Positions 1 to 13,145 of a stretch of 64,000 nucleotides of DNA are shown here, piece by piece. How positions within the stretch are numbered: the stretch's first letter is position 1; the number at the start of each line of letters is the position of its first letter. The stretch is from assembly GCF_001428605.1 (NCBI RefSeq), contig NZ_LMID01000001.1, positions 248,001 through 312,000 on the forward strand, read 5' to 3'. The notes under the pieces are model-generated. The model saw only the letters and a list, made by a program, of their open reading frames with translations. It had not been told where the DNA came from and ran no database searches. The translations under genes and the position numbers were made by a program. The stretch is from Sphingomonas sp. Root720. GTDB lineage: Bacteria > Pseudomonadota > Alphaproteobacteria > Sphingomonadales > Sphingomonadaceae.

Positions 1-100
1 GAATATCTATATATGTTACGGCAGCACCAAACGCTTCCATTTCGGCGATTATATCCGTCGTATAACGATGGTAATCGATCCCGAAAAATAGTATTCTCAT
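1..100 (-). CDS. Glycosyltransferase-like protein, N-terminal end only
   Basis: A reverse-strand ATG at 98-100 opens a frame that runs off the left edge of the window. The 33 visible residues begin MRILFFGIDYHRYTTDII and continue to VTYIDI. A beta strand, a Gly-Ile-Asp turn and an amphipathic helix in this order are the usual start of GT-B (CgeB or family-1 type) glycosyltransferases of polysaccharide clusters. It is followed on the same strand by a Wzy-like polymerase and an acetyltransferase, which fits. The assignment rests on the N-terminus and context only, so the family is tentative. Confidence 0.5.
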   Translation of the reverse strand, partial: MRILFFGIDYHRYTTDIIAEMEAFGAAVTYIDI

Positions 101-161
101 CTATATTAACCCGAAAATAATCGCTCATTGCCGGACCATAAAACCGACTACACATTTTCTT

Positions 162-1373
162 CTAGTAAACTTGGTCAATTTTATGGTGAGAGCGCAGCAT
201 TCCGCTAAAAACAAACATTAATATCATGGGAGTAAAGAAAAATGCTTCAGTTAATAGCGAAACAAAAATTATGGATGGAAAAACTAATCCCCTGATAAAT
301 TTTTGGCGAAATAGACCATAGATGTAAATTGATCCGACCAAGAATCCGAGACTATAAAAGACAGCCACAATCCCATTAGAACTCGACCGATTAATTATAG
401 TGTGGTCATCAAGTTTGCTTTCCTTGTATCCCAAATAATATGCCTCCTGATAATATCGGTCATAATCAAAGCCGATACCGGTGAGCGGATATTCTGATGC
501 TATCGCTAGACCTGTCCACAAATCATATTCGCGCGCCCAGGAAGATCCCCGGTTTGCTCCCGTGAATTTATTATCCACATTCGTTGATATGATTGCCAAC
601 AGGATTCCCATAACAATTGGCGCGATGAGAATTATTTGCATTACCCATGCTATTTTGGGTGAGTTGTTCGTAGGACGCAAAAAATAGAGACCCACAAGGC
701 CGCTGACGATAAATACACCGGTGGTCGACTGTGTGCAGAGAACTGCCACCACAGCCAAGGCAAAATCCTTTCGGATACGGCGGACGAACATCGCAAAATA
801 AGCGAACATATTTAGGTAAAGCTGAAATACGCCGGGTTCGTAAAAAAATCCATCCGGTCTTACTAATGCCGAACCCCCTTCGACTGTTGTGTGGAAGGTT
901 AGGATTAGCCCTATCGTATAATAGGATGCATCATCCACATAAAACGGCGAAAATGCAGCCGGCGCGATCAAGCCAACGATTGTCGTAGCGATCGACTGAA
1001 AACACATGAATTTAAGAATGGGGTAGATGTCATCAACGAAAGCATCCCCGCCAGCATCGATATAAATACTCAATATCATCAGGCCGAGAAGAAAATTCGC
1101 GAAACGCACAGCGATTACGGAATTAAATATGTCATCGGCATTTAATATGGCTAAAACAAATGTTAACAATAGTATAAATATACAAAAACCGAACTCGCGT
1201 CGAGTCAGGAACCGGATTCCCTGAATCAAAATACAGATAACCACAAGCAGAGCGGCGAGAGGTATTCGCGGAAATATCAGATTCCCGCCGCTCAGCAACA
1301 TGCAAGTGAAAAGGGCTGTGCGGCGCAGCAACTGCCCGTCTACGAAGCTCTTGTTGAGGGTAATAGACCACAT
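162..1373 (-). CDS. Wzy-like O-antigen/exopolysaccharide polymerase, membrane protein
   Basis: This is a 403-residue very hydrophobic protein with about ten membrane segments and one larger periplasmic loop near residues 270-330. A RPDGFFYEPGVFQLYL stretch near residues 170-185 contains the EPG element common in polysaccharide polymerases and ligases, just before a membrane helix. Such proteins join undecaprenyl-linked repeat units in the inner membrane. The gene lies 9 bases after the acetyltransferase and before a glycosyltransferase on the same strand, so the three are probably one operon. Base composition is clearly more AT-rich than the genes to the right, as is common for surface-polysaccharide clusters spread by transfer. 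Polymerase versus O-antigen ligase cannot be decided from sequence alone. Confidence 0.7.
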   Translation of the reverse strand: MWSITLNKSFVDGQLLRRTALFTCMLLSGGNLIFPRIPLAALLVVICILIQGIRFLTRREFGFCIFILLLTFVLAILNADDIFNSVIAVRFANFLLGLMILSIYIDAGGDAFVDDIYPILKFMCFQSIATTIVGLIAPAAFSPFYVDDASYYTIGLILTFHTTVEGGSALVRPDGFFYEPGVFQLYLNMFAYFAMFVRRIRKDFALAVVAVLCTQSTTGVFIVSGLVGLYFLRPTNNSPKIAWVMQIILIAPIVMGILLAIISTNVDNKFTGANRGSSWAREYDLWTGLAIASEYPLTGIGFDYDRYYQEAYYLGYKESKLDDHTIINRSSSNGIVAVFYSLGFLVGSIYIYGLFRQKFIRGLVFPSIIFVSLLTEAFFFTPMILMFVFSGMLRSHHKIDQVY

Positions 1374-1382
1374 ATAGGCGCC

Positions 1383-2027
1383 TTAGCTAGTCACTTGCAT
1401 ATCGGCGGCAGCAACGGGTGCCGTCATGATACCATCTCGAAATCGACCGTCTGGGTCGGTTGGCAGCCATCGTCTACGTGATGTGCAAAAACGCCGGACG
1501 ATCTTTGCCGGCGCGCCGACCACGACCGAATAATCCGGAATGACGCCCGTAACGACGCTGTTCGCCCCGACAATGCAGTTCCGTCCGACGGTGGCGGACA
1601 AGATGCAGACGTTTTCGCCCAACCAAGTTCCATCTCCGATGGATACCGAAGCCCCCTTTTCCAGCCCCTGGTGCAGGATCGGCAGATCGACGTTTCCGAA
1701 AGCATGGCCGCAATCACTAATGAAAACTCGGTGCGCAATCAGGACATCCTTGCCTAGACTGACGTCGTGCGAGCACACGATGTGCGCGAACTCGCCGATC
1801 TTTGTCCCGTTGCCGATGGATAGTCGAGGGTCGTTGACGAGATCCCTGACCACCAAAATACACGCGGCCTGCGCGATCGTCACATCGTCGCCGACGTGCA
1901 TATTCTTCAAGCCGGTAAGCCGCAGCGGCCAGACCACGCGCACGCGGCGTCCAAAGCTGCCAAACAACCATCCGAAGAGCCGATAGAGCAGGACCGACAG
2001 ATAGTCGCGGATCCGGAAGATACTCAT
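1383..2027 (-). CDS. Hexapeptide-repeat acyltransferase (WcaF/maltose O-acetyltransferase type)
   Basis: This 214-residue protein has a left-handed beta-helix signature: repeated I-G-x-G-x-x I/V units from about residue 50, for example IGDGTWLGENVCIL, followed by VGANSVVTGVIPDYSVVVGAPAKIVRRF, the classic end of sugar O-acetyltransferases. These enzymes transfer acetyl (or another acyl) from acyl-CoA to a sugar hydroxyl, here presumably decorating the polysaccharide made by its neighbours. A basic, hydrophobic N-terminus (MSIFRIRDYLSVLLYRLFG) suggests membrane association. It is on the reverse strand just upstream of the polymerase. Confidence 0.8.
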   Translation of the reverse strand: MSIFRIRDYLSVLLYRLFGWLFGSFGRRVRVVWPLRLTGLKNMHVGDDVTIAQAACILVVRDLVNDPRLSIGNGTKIGEFAHIVCSHDVSLGKDVLIAHRVFISDCGHAFGNVDLPILHQGLEKGASVSIGDGTWLGENVCILSATVGRNCIVGANSVVTGVIPDYSVVVGAPAKIVRRFCTSRRRWLPTDPDGRFRDGIMTAPVAAADMQVTS

Positions 2028-2033
2028 GCCGCC

Positions 2034-2210
2034 CTACCCCAACACGCCACTCATCGCGGAATTGCCGAACGCTCGCGAGAGCAACCAAAAGTTCGCGAGG
2101 AAACAATCCCGTTCAGCCCTATTGGTCGAATTGATCAGGCTCACATCCTCGAGTGCGCAGCAGATAGCGAAAAACGCAGCCGCAGCAAAGGCCAGGATGG
2201 TGAAGGTCAT
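2034..2210 (-). CDS. Possible small hydrophobic protein (58 aa)
   Basis: A reverse ATG at 2208-2210 opens 58 codons (MTFTILAFAAAAFFAICCAL...) ending with TAG at 2034-2036, only 6 bases before the acetyltransferase ATG. The first 20 residues would form one membrane helix; the remainder is polar with no motif I recognise. Close spacing to the next gene favours a real or formerly real reading frame, but it could also be the degraded end of a larger polysaccharide gene. I see nothing else in 2211-2340. Confidence 0.3.
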   Translation of the reverse strand: MTFTILAFAAAAFFAICCALEDVSLINSTNRAERDCFLANFWLLSRAFGNSAMSGVLG

Positions 2211-2340
2211 TCCGCATCAACCCGACATCGTAGCTGCGATAGCAGATCAGCGCGTTAATGTCAGATCGACGACACTCCGATATCGTAGATCACCCACTCC
2301 AGAGCCTGAGGCGGATACGTCAAGAAATCGTCGAAGCCGC

Positions 2341-3054
2341 TCACCGACAAAAGGACCAACCGCCCCTCGGCGCCTGGTCCAGATGAAGGTGATCCCGGTG
2401 CAGATCGTTATAATCCGGAGACAGGACGGTCGAGAACATGCGGCAGGCGCCGTCGCGGATTTCGTGCAGGAAGGCAGCCTCCGGGCCCTTGCCCTTCCAG
2501 TCGGCCGCGATGCCGATGCGGCGGCCGTCGGCCAGCCGGAAGCCGGCGACGTCGATCGCGTTGGCGCGCGCATGCTCGCTCCAGCGCCCCTCGCGGCCGC
2601 CGCGGACGGGACGGCAGGCGTAGCTGCCGAAATTGTCGATCCGGACGACGGGCTGGCCGAAATGCCGCTGCGCCGCGGGCTGCAGCACCTGCTTCTCCCA
2701 GAGGAACAGGCCGAGCGCGACCGGGCAGGCTATCCGGGCGCGCGGTGCATAGGAGAAGTCGGGTGCCTGGTCGAGCGCGACGCCGTCGGCATAGCCGCAC
2801 GCCTCGCGCCCCCGAACCGGCGGCAGGGCGTCATAATCCTCGGCTGCGGCGTCGAGCACGCTTCGGCAGGCGGGGAAATCGTCGCGTAGCCCGGCGATCT
2901 TGAGGTTGGTGAAGCGCCCCACCGGTTCGGCGAGCGAGAGGGGCGTCCAGGGCAGGTCCTGCGGATGGCCCCTCCCCCAATGATAGAGCACCAGCCCGAG
3001 GGCGGCGACGACGACCGTCAGAAAAAGACGTCGGGCGAAACGCTGGAAGGCCAT
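2341..3054 (-). CDS. Extensin-like C-terminal domain protein (peptidase-M15-like fold)
   Basis: The 237-residue protein has an N-terminal membrane anchor (residues about 8-25) and a C-terminal extensin-like domain. Two signature regions are visible: SEHARANAIDVAGF, and YNDLHRDHLHLD near the C-terminus. They mirror the SxHxxGxAxD and HxH zinc motifs of VanY/M15 carboxypeptidases, so a cell-wall or envelope peptidase role is plausible. Paired cysteines (AC..., YACRP, CRMF, SFC) fit a periplasmic location. The ATG at 3054 is used; a TTG nine bases upstream is possible, and neither has a clear ribosome site. Confidence 0.7.
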   Translation of the reverse strand: MAFQRFARRLFLTVVVAALGLVLYHWGRGHPQDLPWTPLSLAEPVGRFTNLKIAGLRDDFPACRSVLDAAAEDYDALPPVRGREACGYADGVALDQAPDFSYAPRARIACPVALGLFLWEKQVLQPAAQRHFGQPVVRIDNFGSYACRPVRGGREGRWSEHARANAIDVAGFRLADGRRIGIAADWKGKGPEAAFLHEIRDGACRMFSTVLSPDYNDLHRDHLHLDQAPRGGWSFCR

Positions 3055-3093
3055 GGCTGGCAATACGCGCCAGCCCGGCCGATGGTGCCACGA

Positions 3094-3378
3094 TCAGCGG
3101 CGGCGATCCCCACCCGCGACCGAGGACCAGCCCGCCACGACGACCAGGAAGGCGAGATCGGCCGCGAGGACACCGATCGCGAGCGATTCGGTCGCCTGCG
3201 CCGCCAGGTAGCCGAGGACCAGGAAAAACAGGATCGCCAGCATTGCACCGAGAAACGGCAAGATACGGCCCCGCGGCCCTACCGACCGACGCGACGGTAT
3301 ACCGCGTGCGACGAGGGAAAGGGTCACCGCCTTGGCCGGGGCCGCCGCAGGCGGCAGATCGGATTGCAGATACGCCAT
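3094..3378 (-). CDS. Hypothetical small membrane protein, two helices
   Basis: The ATG at 3378 is chosen because GGAG lies seven bases upstream; an ATG six bases earlier is also possible. The 94-residue product starts MAYLQSDLPPAAAPAKAV, has a basic linker, and then two adjacent membrane helices (ILPFLGAMLAILFFLVLGYL and a second after a short turn) before a basic tail GGDRRR. I do not recognise a family. It lies downstream of gltB in the same orientation but behind a strong hairpin, so it need not share its transcript. Confidence 0.5.
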   Translation of the reverse strand: MAYLQSDLPPAAAPAKAVTLSLVARGIPSRRSVGPRGRILPFLGAMLAILFFLVLGYLAAQATESLAIGVLAADLAFLVVVAGWSSVAGGDRRR

Positions 3379-3565
3379 CGTCATGCTCCACTGTGCCGAT
3401 CGCGCCATCACGATCCCTGTTACCACCCATATAGGATAGCCGCGTACCGATCGGTACACCCTATCCGGCAACACAGCGTTTACACTTCTTGACGATTCGC
3501 GGAGTGATGCCGCGCACAGCCATGCGAATAGCGGCGCGCGCCGGACGAAGACCCTGGAAAGGAGA

Positions 3566-3605
3566 GGCCCGGAACCCGATGCCGGCGGCACCAAGGTCCC
3601 GGGCC
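3566..3605 (-). terminator. Hairpin after gltB, possible terminator
   Basis: GGCCCGGAACC at 3566-3576 pairs with GGTCCCGGGCC at 3595-3605 (11 bp with one G-U in the gltB-sense RNA). It starts 26 bases past the gltB stop. There is no clean U-run after it on the reverse strand, so it may be a Rho-assisted terminator or an mRNA-stabilising stem. Confidence 0.45.
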
Positions 3606-3630
3606 CCTGCCCGTCATTTCGCGCGCGCGC

Positions 3631-8160
<4,530 letters not shown>

Positions 8161-8169
8161 TGCCGGATC

Positions 8170-8319
8170 CTAGCTGACGGCGGACGAACGCAGCTTCGCC
8201 CTGTCGTCGGATTGGTCATGCAGCCGATCGACGGCGATCTGCTGCATCTTCTGCTGGCGCGCTCCCAGCGCGGAAACCCGCTCGCGTTCGGCGGCCGCAA
8301 CGGCGAGCAGGCGTCTCAT
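8170..8319 (-). CDS. Conserved-looking 49-aa ORF between gltD and gltB
   Basis: The ATG at 8317-8319 overlaps the gltD stop as ATGA, the usual mark of translational coupling. The frame runs 49 codons to a TAG at 8170-8172, ten bases before the gltB ATG, so it fills the whole gap between the two glutamate synthase subunits. The product (MRRLLAVAAAERERVSALG...) is highly charged, probably helical or coiled, rich in Arg, Gln and Ala, with no membrane helix and no known motif. It is too short for most gene finders. It could be a small accessory or assembly protein of the GltBD complex, or merely a translated spacer that keeps ribosomes moving to gltB. Confidence 0.55.
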   Translation of the reverse strand: MRRLLAVAAAERERVSALGARQQKMQQIAVDRLHDQSDDRAKLRSSAVS

Positions 8320-9767
8320 GCCGCCACCTTCTCGGCGCTGGCGGTTTTCGCCTTCGCCTTCAGGAAGGCGTGCATCCGCTCCGCCACGTCGCGGCCGTCG
8401 CGGATCGCCCAGACCACCAGGCTGGCGCCGCGGACGATGTCGCCCGCCGCGAACACGCCGTCGACCGAGGTCTGCATCGTCCTGTGGTCGACTCGCAGCG
8501 TACCCCAGCGGGTGACCGACAATTCGGGCGTGCCGAACAGGACGGGCAGTTCCTCGGGATCGAAGCCAAGCGCCTTGATGACGAGATCGGCCTCGACGCG
8601 GAATTCGCTACCCGGATCGGGTTCGGGCGTGCGGCGGCCGGAGACGTCGGGCTCGCCGAGCCGCATCCTGATCGCGCGGACGCCGCCGACGGTCTCGCCG
8701 CCGTCGAAAGCCTCGGGCGCCGACAACCAGACGAACTCGACGCCCTCCTCCTCGGCATTCTTGGTCTCGCGCTGCGAGCCGGGCATGTTCGCCCGGTCGC
8801 GGCGGTAAAGACACTTCACCGAAGCCGCTCCCTGGCGGACGGCGGTGCGGACACAGTCCATCGCCGTATCGCCGCCGCCGATGACCACGACGGACTTGCC
8901 CGCCGCGTTCAACAGTCCGTCGTCGAAGGCGGGTACCGCGTCGCCGAATCCCTTGCGGTTCGACGCGGTCAGATAGTCGAGCGCCTCGACGATACCGGGC
9001 GTGCCGACCCCGGGCGCCTTGATCGCGCGCGGTTTGTAGACGCCGGTCGCGATCAGGACCGCGTCATGCTTCTCGCGCAGGTCGGCGAGCGAGGCATCGC
9101 GACCGACCTCGAAACCCTGGTGGAAGACGATGCCCGCGTCGATCAGCCGCTGGACGCGCCGCATGACGACGGGCTTCTCAAGCTTGAAGCCAGGGATGCC
9201 GTAGGTCAGCAGCCCGCCCGCGCGATCGTGCCGGTCATAGACATGGACGTCATAGCCGCGCGCGCGCATCAGCTCGGCGACGGTCAAGCCCGCCGGGCCC
9301 GCACCGATCACTCCGACCGACTGGCCCCTCGCCGGGCCGACCTGCACCGGCTCTACCCAGCCGCGCTCCCAGGCGGTGTCGGTGATGTACTTCTCGATCG
9401 ATCCGATCGTCACCGCGCCGTGGCCCGAGAACTCGATCACGCAATTGCCCTCGCACAGGCGGTCCTGCGGGCAGATGCGGCCGCAGATCTCTGGCATGGT
9501 AGAGGTCGCGTTCGACAGTTCATAGGCTTCGCGCAGCCGGCCCTCGGTGGTCAGCCGCAACCAATCCGGGATATGGTTGTGCAGCGGGCAATGCGTCGAG
9601 CAATAGGGCACGCCGCATTGCGAGCAGCGCGATGCCTGCTCGCCGGCCTTTTCATCCGCATAGAGCGGCGAAATCTCGCCGAAATCGGCGATCCGCGCGT
9701 CGGCCGCGCGCTTGGGCGGAAACGCCTGCCCCACGCCCACGAATTTCAACATCGGCTCTTCAGCCAT
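8316..9767 (-). CDS. gltD: Glutamate synthase (NADPH) small subunit
   Basis: The 483-residue flavoprotein passes NADPH electrons through FAD and two 4Fe-4S clusters to GltB. The cysteine groups are visible near the N-terminus (CSQCGVPYCSTHCPLHNHIP and CGRICPQDRLCEGNCVIEF). The FAD-binding GxGxxG (VIGAGPAGLTVAELM) and NADPH-binding VIGGGDTAMDCVRTA follow. The start MAEEPMLKF at 9767 is preferred over upstream starts because GGAGGG lies nine bases before it. It is first in the gltD - small ORF - gltB operon; its promoter must lie in 9768-9928, which otherwise holds no gene. Confidence 0.95.
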   Translation of the reverse strand: MAEEPMLKFVGVGQAFPPKRAADARIADFGEISPLYADEKAGEQASRCSQCGVPYCSTHCPLHNHIPDWLRLTTEGRLREAYELSNATSTMPEICGRICPQDRLCEGNCVIEFSGHGAVTIGSIEKYITDTAWERGWVEPVQVGPARGQSVGVIGAGPAGLTVAELMRARGYDVHVYDRHDRAGGLLTYGIPGFKLEKPVVMRRVQRLIDAGIVFHQGFEVGRDASLADLREKHDAVLIATGVYKPRAIKAPGVGTPGIVEALDYLTASNRKGFGDAVPAFDDGLLNAAGKSVVVIGGGDTAMDCVRTAVRQGAASVKCLYRRDRANMPGSQRETKNAEEEGVEFVWLSAPEAFDGGETVGGVRAIRMRLGEPDVSGRRTPEPDPGSEFRVEADLVIKALGFDPEELPVLFGTPELSVTRWGTLRVDHRTMQTSVDGVFAAGDIVRGASLVVWAIRDGRDVAERMHAFLKAKAKTASAEKVAA

Positions 9768-9928
9768 GGCAAATGCCCTCCACGTTCGAAGGCGCATTCC
9801 CATAATCACAGCGACAAGTCACGCGCATTTCGCACAGTATGGTAGTATTGCTTACCTATTTTCTGTGGAAATCACCGTGGCATATGAACGGCCAGACATA
9901 TCGGGTGTGACATAGGACCGATTTGAGA

Positions 9929-10729
9929 CTATCTAAAAACCAGCCATGTCAAGGCGATGGAGCCGGCAATGATGCGATACCAAGCGAAAGGTGCGAATCC
10001 GTGGCGCGTGACGACGTTCAGAAACCAGCGGATCACCGCCATTGCGACGACGAAGGACACCAGGAAACCGATCGCGATCGCGGTGGCCTGGGAATTGCCC
10101 AATTCATGTCGCGCCTTCCACAGGGCGAGCGTCGTCGCGCCGAGCATCGTCGGGATGGCGAGGAAGAAACTATATTCGGCCGCGGTGCGCCGCTCGACCC
10201 CCAGCGTCAGCGCCCCCATGATCGTCGCCCCCGACCGGCTGACGCCGGGGATCATCGACAGGCACTGAATGAAGCCGATGCCGAGCGTCGTCCTGACGCT
10301 CATGCCCTCCACGCTGTCGCAAGTCGGATGGCGCACCAGCCGCTCGATCACGAGGATCGCGATGCCCCCCACGATCAGCGCCACGGCGACGATGATCGGC
10401 GTGGTGAGCATCGCCTTGATCGCGCCATAGGCGACCGCGCCGATCACCGCCGAGGGCAGGAAGCCGACCAGCACGTTGCGGGTGAAGCGGATCGCCGTCG
10501 GATCGCGCCGGGCCAGGCCGCCCAGCACCGCGGCGAAGCGCCCCCGGTAGAGCACGACCACGGCGAGGATCGCGCCGAGCTGAATGACGATGTCGAAGGT
10601 CTCGGTGCCTTGCGGCACCTGCATGACCTCTCCGGCGAGGATCAGGTGCCCGGTCGACGAGACGGGCAGGAACTCGGTTAACCCCTCGACGATGCCGAGG
10701 AGGACGATGGACAGCAGCGATAATTCCAT
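9929..10729 (-). CDS. uppP: Undecaprenyl-diphosphatase (BacA family)
   Basis: The 266-residue polytopic membrane protein carries both family signatures: EGLTEFLPVSSTGHLIL near residues 15-31 and PGVSRSGATIMGAL in the middle. It dephosphorylates undecaprenyl diphosphate to recycle the lipid carrier for peptidoglycan and polysaccharide synthesis, and gives low-level bacitracin resistance. It follows the NDUFA9-like gene by nine bases on the same strand and is probably co-transcribed. Confidence 0.93.
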   Translation of the reverse strand: MELSLLSIVLLGIVEGLTEFLPVSSTGHLILAGEVMQVPQGTETFDIVIQLGAILAVVVLYRGRFAAVLGGLARRDPTAIRFTRNVLVGFLPSAVIGAVAYGAIKAMLTTPIIVAVALIVGGIAILVIERLVRHPTCDSVEGMSVRTTLGIGFIQCLSMIPGVSRSGATIMGALTLGVERRTAAEYSFFLAIPTMLGATTLALWKARHELGNSQATAIAIGFLVSFVVAMAVIRWFLNVVTRHGFAPFAWYRIIAGSIALTWLVFR

Positions 10730-10738
10730 GGTGGCGCG

Positions 10739-11677
10739 TCAGGCCGCGGTCTTGACGGGCAAGGCGAAACGCCCGTGCGGCCGGTAGCGGACGAGCCAGG
10801 CCGACGCGACCGCCTCCATCGGTGTCGGTTCGATGCCGAACGCCTCGAATCCCTTGGCGCCCGGTGCAACGACGTTGTCGGCTTGCAACATTCGCCATTG
10901 GTCGCGCGTGATCGGTGCGCCGGGAAGCGCGCCGGCGATCGATGCGAGAATGCCGCCGAGGCTGTCGGGCACCGGCACGAAAGTCGGATTGTGTCCGGTC
11001 GCTCTCGCGAGCCAGGCGTTGAGCTCGGCCATCGACACCACCTCGGGACCGCCCAGCTCATAGATGTTGCCCGCATGCGCGCCGGGATCGAGCGCGGCCG
11101 CCGCGATCGTCTTGGCGACGTCGGCGACCCACACAGGCTGGAACTTCACCGCGCCGCGCAGCACCGGCACGAACGGCGCTGCCTGCATTGCCGCGAAGCG
11201 GTTGAGGAAAGCGTCCTCCTGACCGAAGACGATCGAGGGGCGGATGATGGTGGCCGCCGGAAACGCCGCGCGCGCGGCGGCCTCCCCTTCTCCCTTGCTG
11301 CGGCCGTATGCCGACGTCGATTCGGGATCGGCGCCGATCGCCGAGACATGGACAAGCGCGCGGGCGCCCGCAGCGCTGGCCGCCGCGGCGACATTGGCGG
11401 CACCCTTGCGGTGGATCGAATCGAAATCGCCCTTGAGGATTCCGACCAGGTTCACCACGGAATCGGCACCTTCGACCGCATGGGCGACGGTGGTGGGCTT
11501 CGTGACGGAGGCCGGGACGAACTGGGTCTGGCCCAGCCCGCCCAGCGGCTTCAGAAACCATGCGTCGGACGGGTCGCGCTCCGCGATGCGAACGCGGGCG
11601 CCCGCCTTGAGCAATTCCTGCGCGACATAGCGGCCCAAAAATCCACCACCGCCGAACAGCGTGACAAGACGGCTCAT
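10739..11677 (-). CDS. NDUFA9-like NAD(P)H-binding protein (atypical SDR)
   Basis: The start MSRLVTLFGGGGFLGRYVA at 11677 is chosen because the Rossmann GGGGFLG motif immediately follows and AAGGGA lies about nine bases upstream. The 312-residue protein matches the complex-I NDUFA9 subfamily of atypical short-chain dehydrogenases: a dinucleotide fold, a conserved HVSAIGADPESTSAYGRSKG region and PSIVFGQEDAFLNRF. Members are linked to complex I or quinone biology; the bacterial role is not well defined. The linkage to uppP and tRNA-Leu looks like ordinary core synteny. Confidence 0.85.
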   Translation of the reverse strand: MSRLVTLFGGGGFLGRYVAQELLKAGARVRIAERDPSDAWFLKPLGGLGQTQFVPASVTKPTTVAHAVEGADSVVNLVGILKGDFDSIHRKGAANVAAAASAAGARALVHVSAIGADPESTSAYGRSKGEGEAAARAAFPAATIIRPSIVFGQEDAFLNRFAAMQAAPFVPVLRGAVKFQPVWVADVAKTIAAAALDPGAHAGNIYELGGPEVVSMAELNAWLARATGHNPTFVPVPDSLGGILASIAGALPGAPITRDQWRMLQADNVVAPGAKGFEAFGIEPTPMEAVASAWLVRYRPHGRFALPVKTAA

Positions 11678-11730
11678 CCTGAGAATCCCTTGATGTTCAG
11701 ATGAAGTCGCATTGCCCTGCACAGAAGCTG

Positions 11731-11760
11731 TTGACAAGGTGCGAGTAGCACCGCTATCCG
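11731..11760 (+). promoter_or_regulatory. Promoter of tRNA-Leu
   Basis: TTGACA at 11731-11736 and TATCCG at 11755-11760 are separated by 18 bases and end 20 bases before the tRNA. This is a good match to a housekeeping sigma promoter (perfect -35 box, weaker -10). Confidence 0.7.
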
Positions 11761-11780
11761 CCCGGCCTCCGCTCCGGATT

Positions 11781-11867
<87 letters not shown>

Positions 11868-11979
11868 AGTGGTTTCCGACGACGTTCGGGAACGGCCGGT
11901 AAGCAACTGGTTTCAAAGCGGAAATTCCAAGATTCTCGTCAGCCGCAATCCGGGCTGAACCGTCTACAGCCGCCTCGAT

Positions 11980-12314
11980 TTGGCAAGCCGTCCCTGGCGG
12001 TCGACAACACTCACCTACATCCGCACCCGGGAAGGCTTTGCCGAGGCTGTCGCGCGCGACTGCAGCCGCACCGCGGAGGCGCTGCGCCGCCTGCTTGCCG
12101 AATGGCAGGACAGATCGACGGCAACCTGCTGTCGGCCAGGGGAGTGGCAAGTGCTTCGAGCGGTGGCGCAGGGGCTGTCCAACAAAGAGATCAGCCGCGA
12201 GCTCGACATCAGCGTCGACACGGTAAAGCTTCACCTCAGCATTGTTGCCGGAAACTGAACTCTAGCAGCCGGGCCGAAGCGGTCGAGCGCGCCATCGCCG
12301 CCCGCCTGATCTAG
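11980..12314 (+). pseudogene. C-terminal remnant of a LuxR/MalT-type regulator, frameshifted
   Basis: One frame encodes an HTH-LuxR segment (GEWQVLRAVAQGLSNKEISR, then ELDISVDTVKLHLS) and goes out of frame near 12245. The expected continuation (RKLNSSSRAEAVERAIAAR, ending LI and a TAG at 12312-12314) is in another frame. Read together they give the last roughly 110 residues of a large LuxR-type ATPase regulator, with no N-terminal part. It starts about 110 bases after the tRNA-Leu, so it is probably debris of a past insertion or deletion at this tRNA. The two intact MalT-type genes at 53346-58297 are of the same superfamily. Confidence 0.75.
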
Positions 12315-12644
12315 TATGGCACACGGAGTCCACCTCCGGAAGTGGAGGTAGAAAATGCCCGTATTTCCAATACCTTATCGATCGTTTATTTGGTCAAGTT
12401 CCCAGGTCCGTTCACGTTCCTATGAAACACCCAACATTTTTCTGCAGGTACATGGTCATCCTCGACCCATAACCCGACGCCGCAGCCATCGCCACGCTGA
12501 GGAATGCTTGGGCAATTGCGCGTTAAAAGTGCATCACAACGGCAGGCGGCGCTTTATATGACAAATAATAGGACGGCGACTATCATTAAATCTCTAGAAA
12601 ATCTCAAAAAATTAAACCTCCACAATCATGTTATCGGGCTATCG
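12315..12644. other. AT-richer gap with no convincing gene
   Basis: 330 bases separate the LuxR remnant from the Rieske beta gene. A short frame at 12355-12561 has GGAGGT just before its ATG, but the GGAGGT is the right arm of a small hairpin (12332-12349, ACCTCC/GGAGGT) and the 68-residue product resembles nothing known to me. No terminator with a clear U-run is seen after the eight-gene operon that ends at 12645. Confidence 0.4.
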
Positions 12645-13145
12645 TTACAAGATGGTCAGAATATCTGGCAGAGGACCATCGGCATCGAGCAGCATGATCC
12701 TCTTCGATGAAATGCGTAAGTTGCCAGCACTGGCGACCAGTTCATGAACGTAGTGGCCCGCGAACCTGTGGGTCTGGTCGCCATGAAATTGACTGACGAG
12801 GAAATTCGAGCGGACCGTCCAGCATGATGGCTGGTGGAACTCTATTCGAATATTGGACAGCATTCGCGAGCTGCGGGGCACGGGTTGCAGCGAATAGGAG
12901 TATTTGCTGCTGAACCGCTCGACCCTGACCCGACGCAGCAGATCGTCTTCGAACGCATGGGACGGTGCGAGATACGGATCGGTCTGGCCCGGATTGGACG
13001 GGATCCAATAGGTGCCGTCAGCAGTGAACAAATCCAGCCACTCGTCATATCGGCCGCTGTCCAGCAATTCGGCCTCCCAATAGAGGAAGTCCTCGGCCTG
13101 CGCGCGATCAAGCCCGTGTGCCGTCTCCACAGCCTCGCCGATCAT
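12645..13145 (-). CDS. Rieske ring-hydroxylating oxygenase, beta subunit
   Basis: The 166-residue protein has the cone-shaped beta-subunit (SnoaL-like) pattern: EAELLDSGRYDEWLDLFTAD near the N-terminus, then TYWIPSNPG, and RISSKRIMLLDADG at the end. Beta subunits give structure to alpha3beta3 oxygenases. The ATG at 13143-13145 overlaps the alpha stop as ATGA, so the start is well supported. It is the last gene of the eight-gene operon read from 19947. The matching ferredoxin and reductase are not in the window. Confidence 0.88.
   Translation of the reverse strand: MIGEAVETAHGLDRAQAEDFLYWEAELLDSGRYDEWLDLFTADGTYWIPSNPGQTDPYLAPSHAFEDDLLRRVRVERFSSKYSYSLQPVPRSSRMLSNIRIEFHQPSCWTVRSNFLVSQFHGDQTHRFAGHYVHELVASAGNLRISSKRIMLLDADGPLPDILTIL

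Noticed and set aside
12355-12561. 68-codon ORF with GGAGGT before its ATG
   Set aside because: The GGAGGT belongs to a small hairpin, the product has no family or sensible composition, and nothing nearby supports it as a gene.
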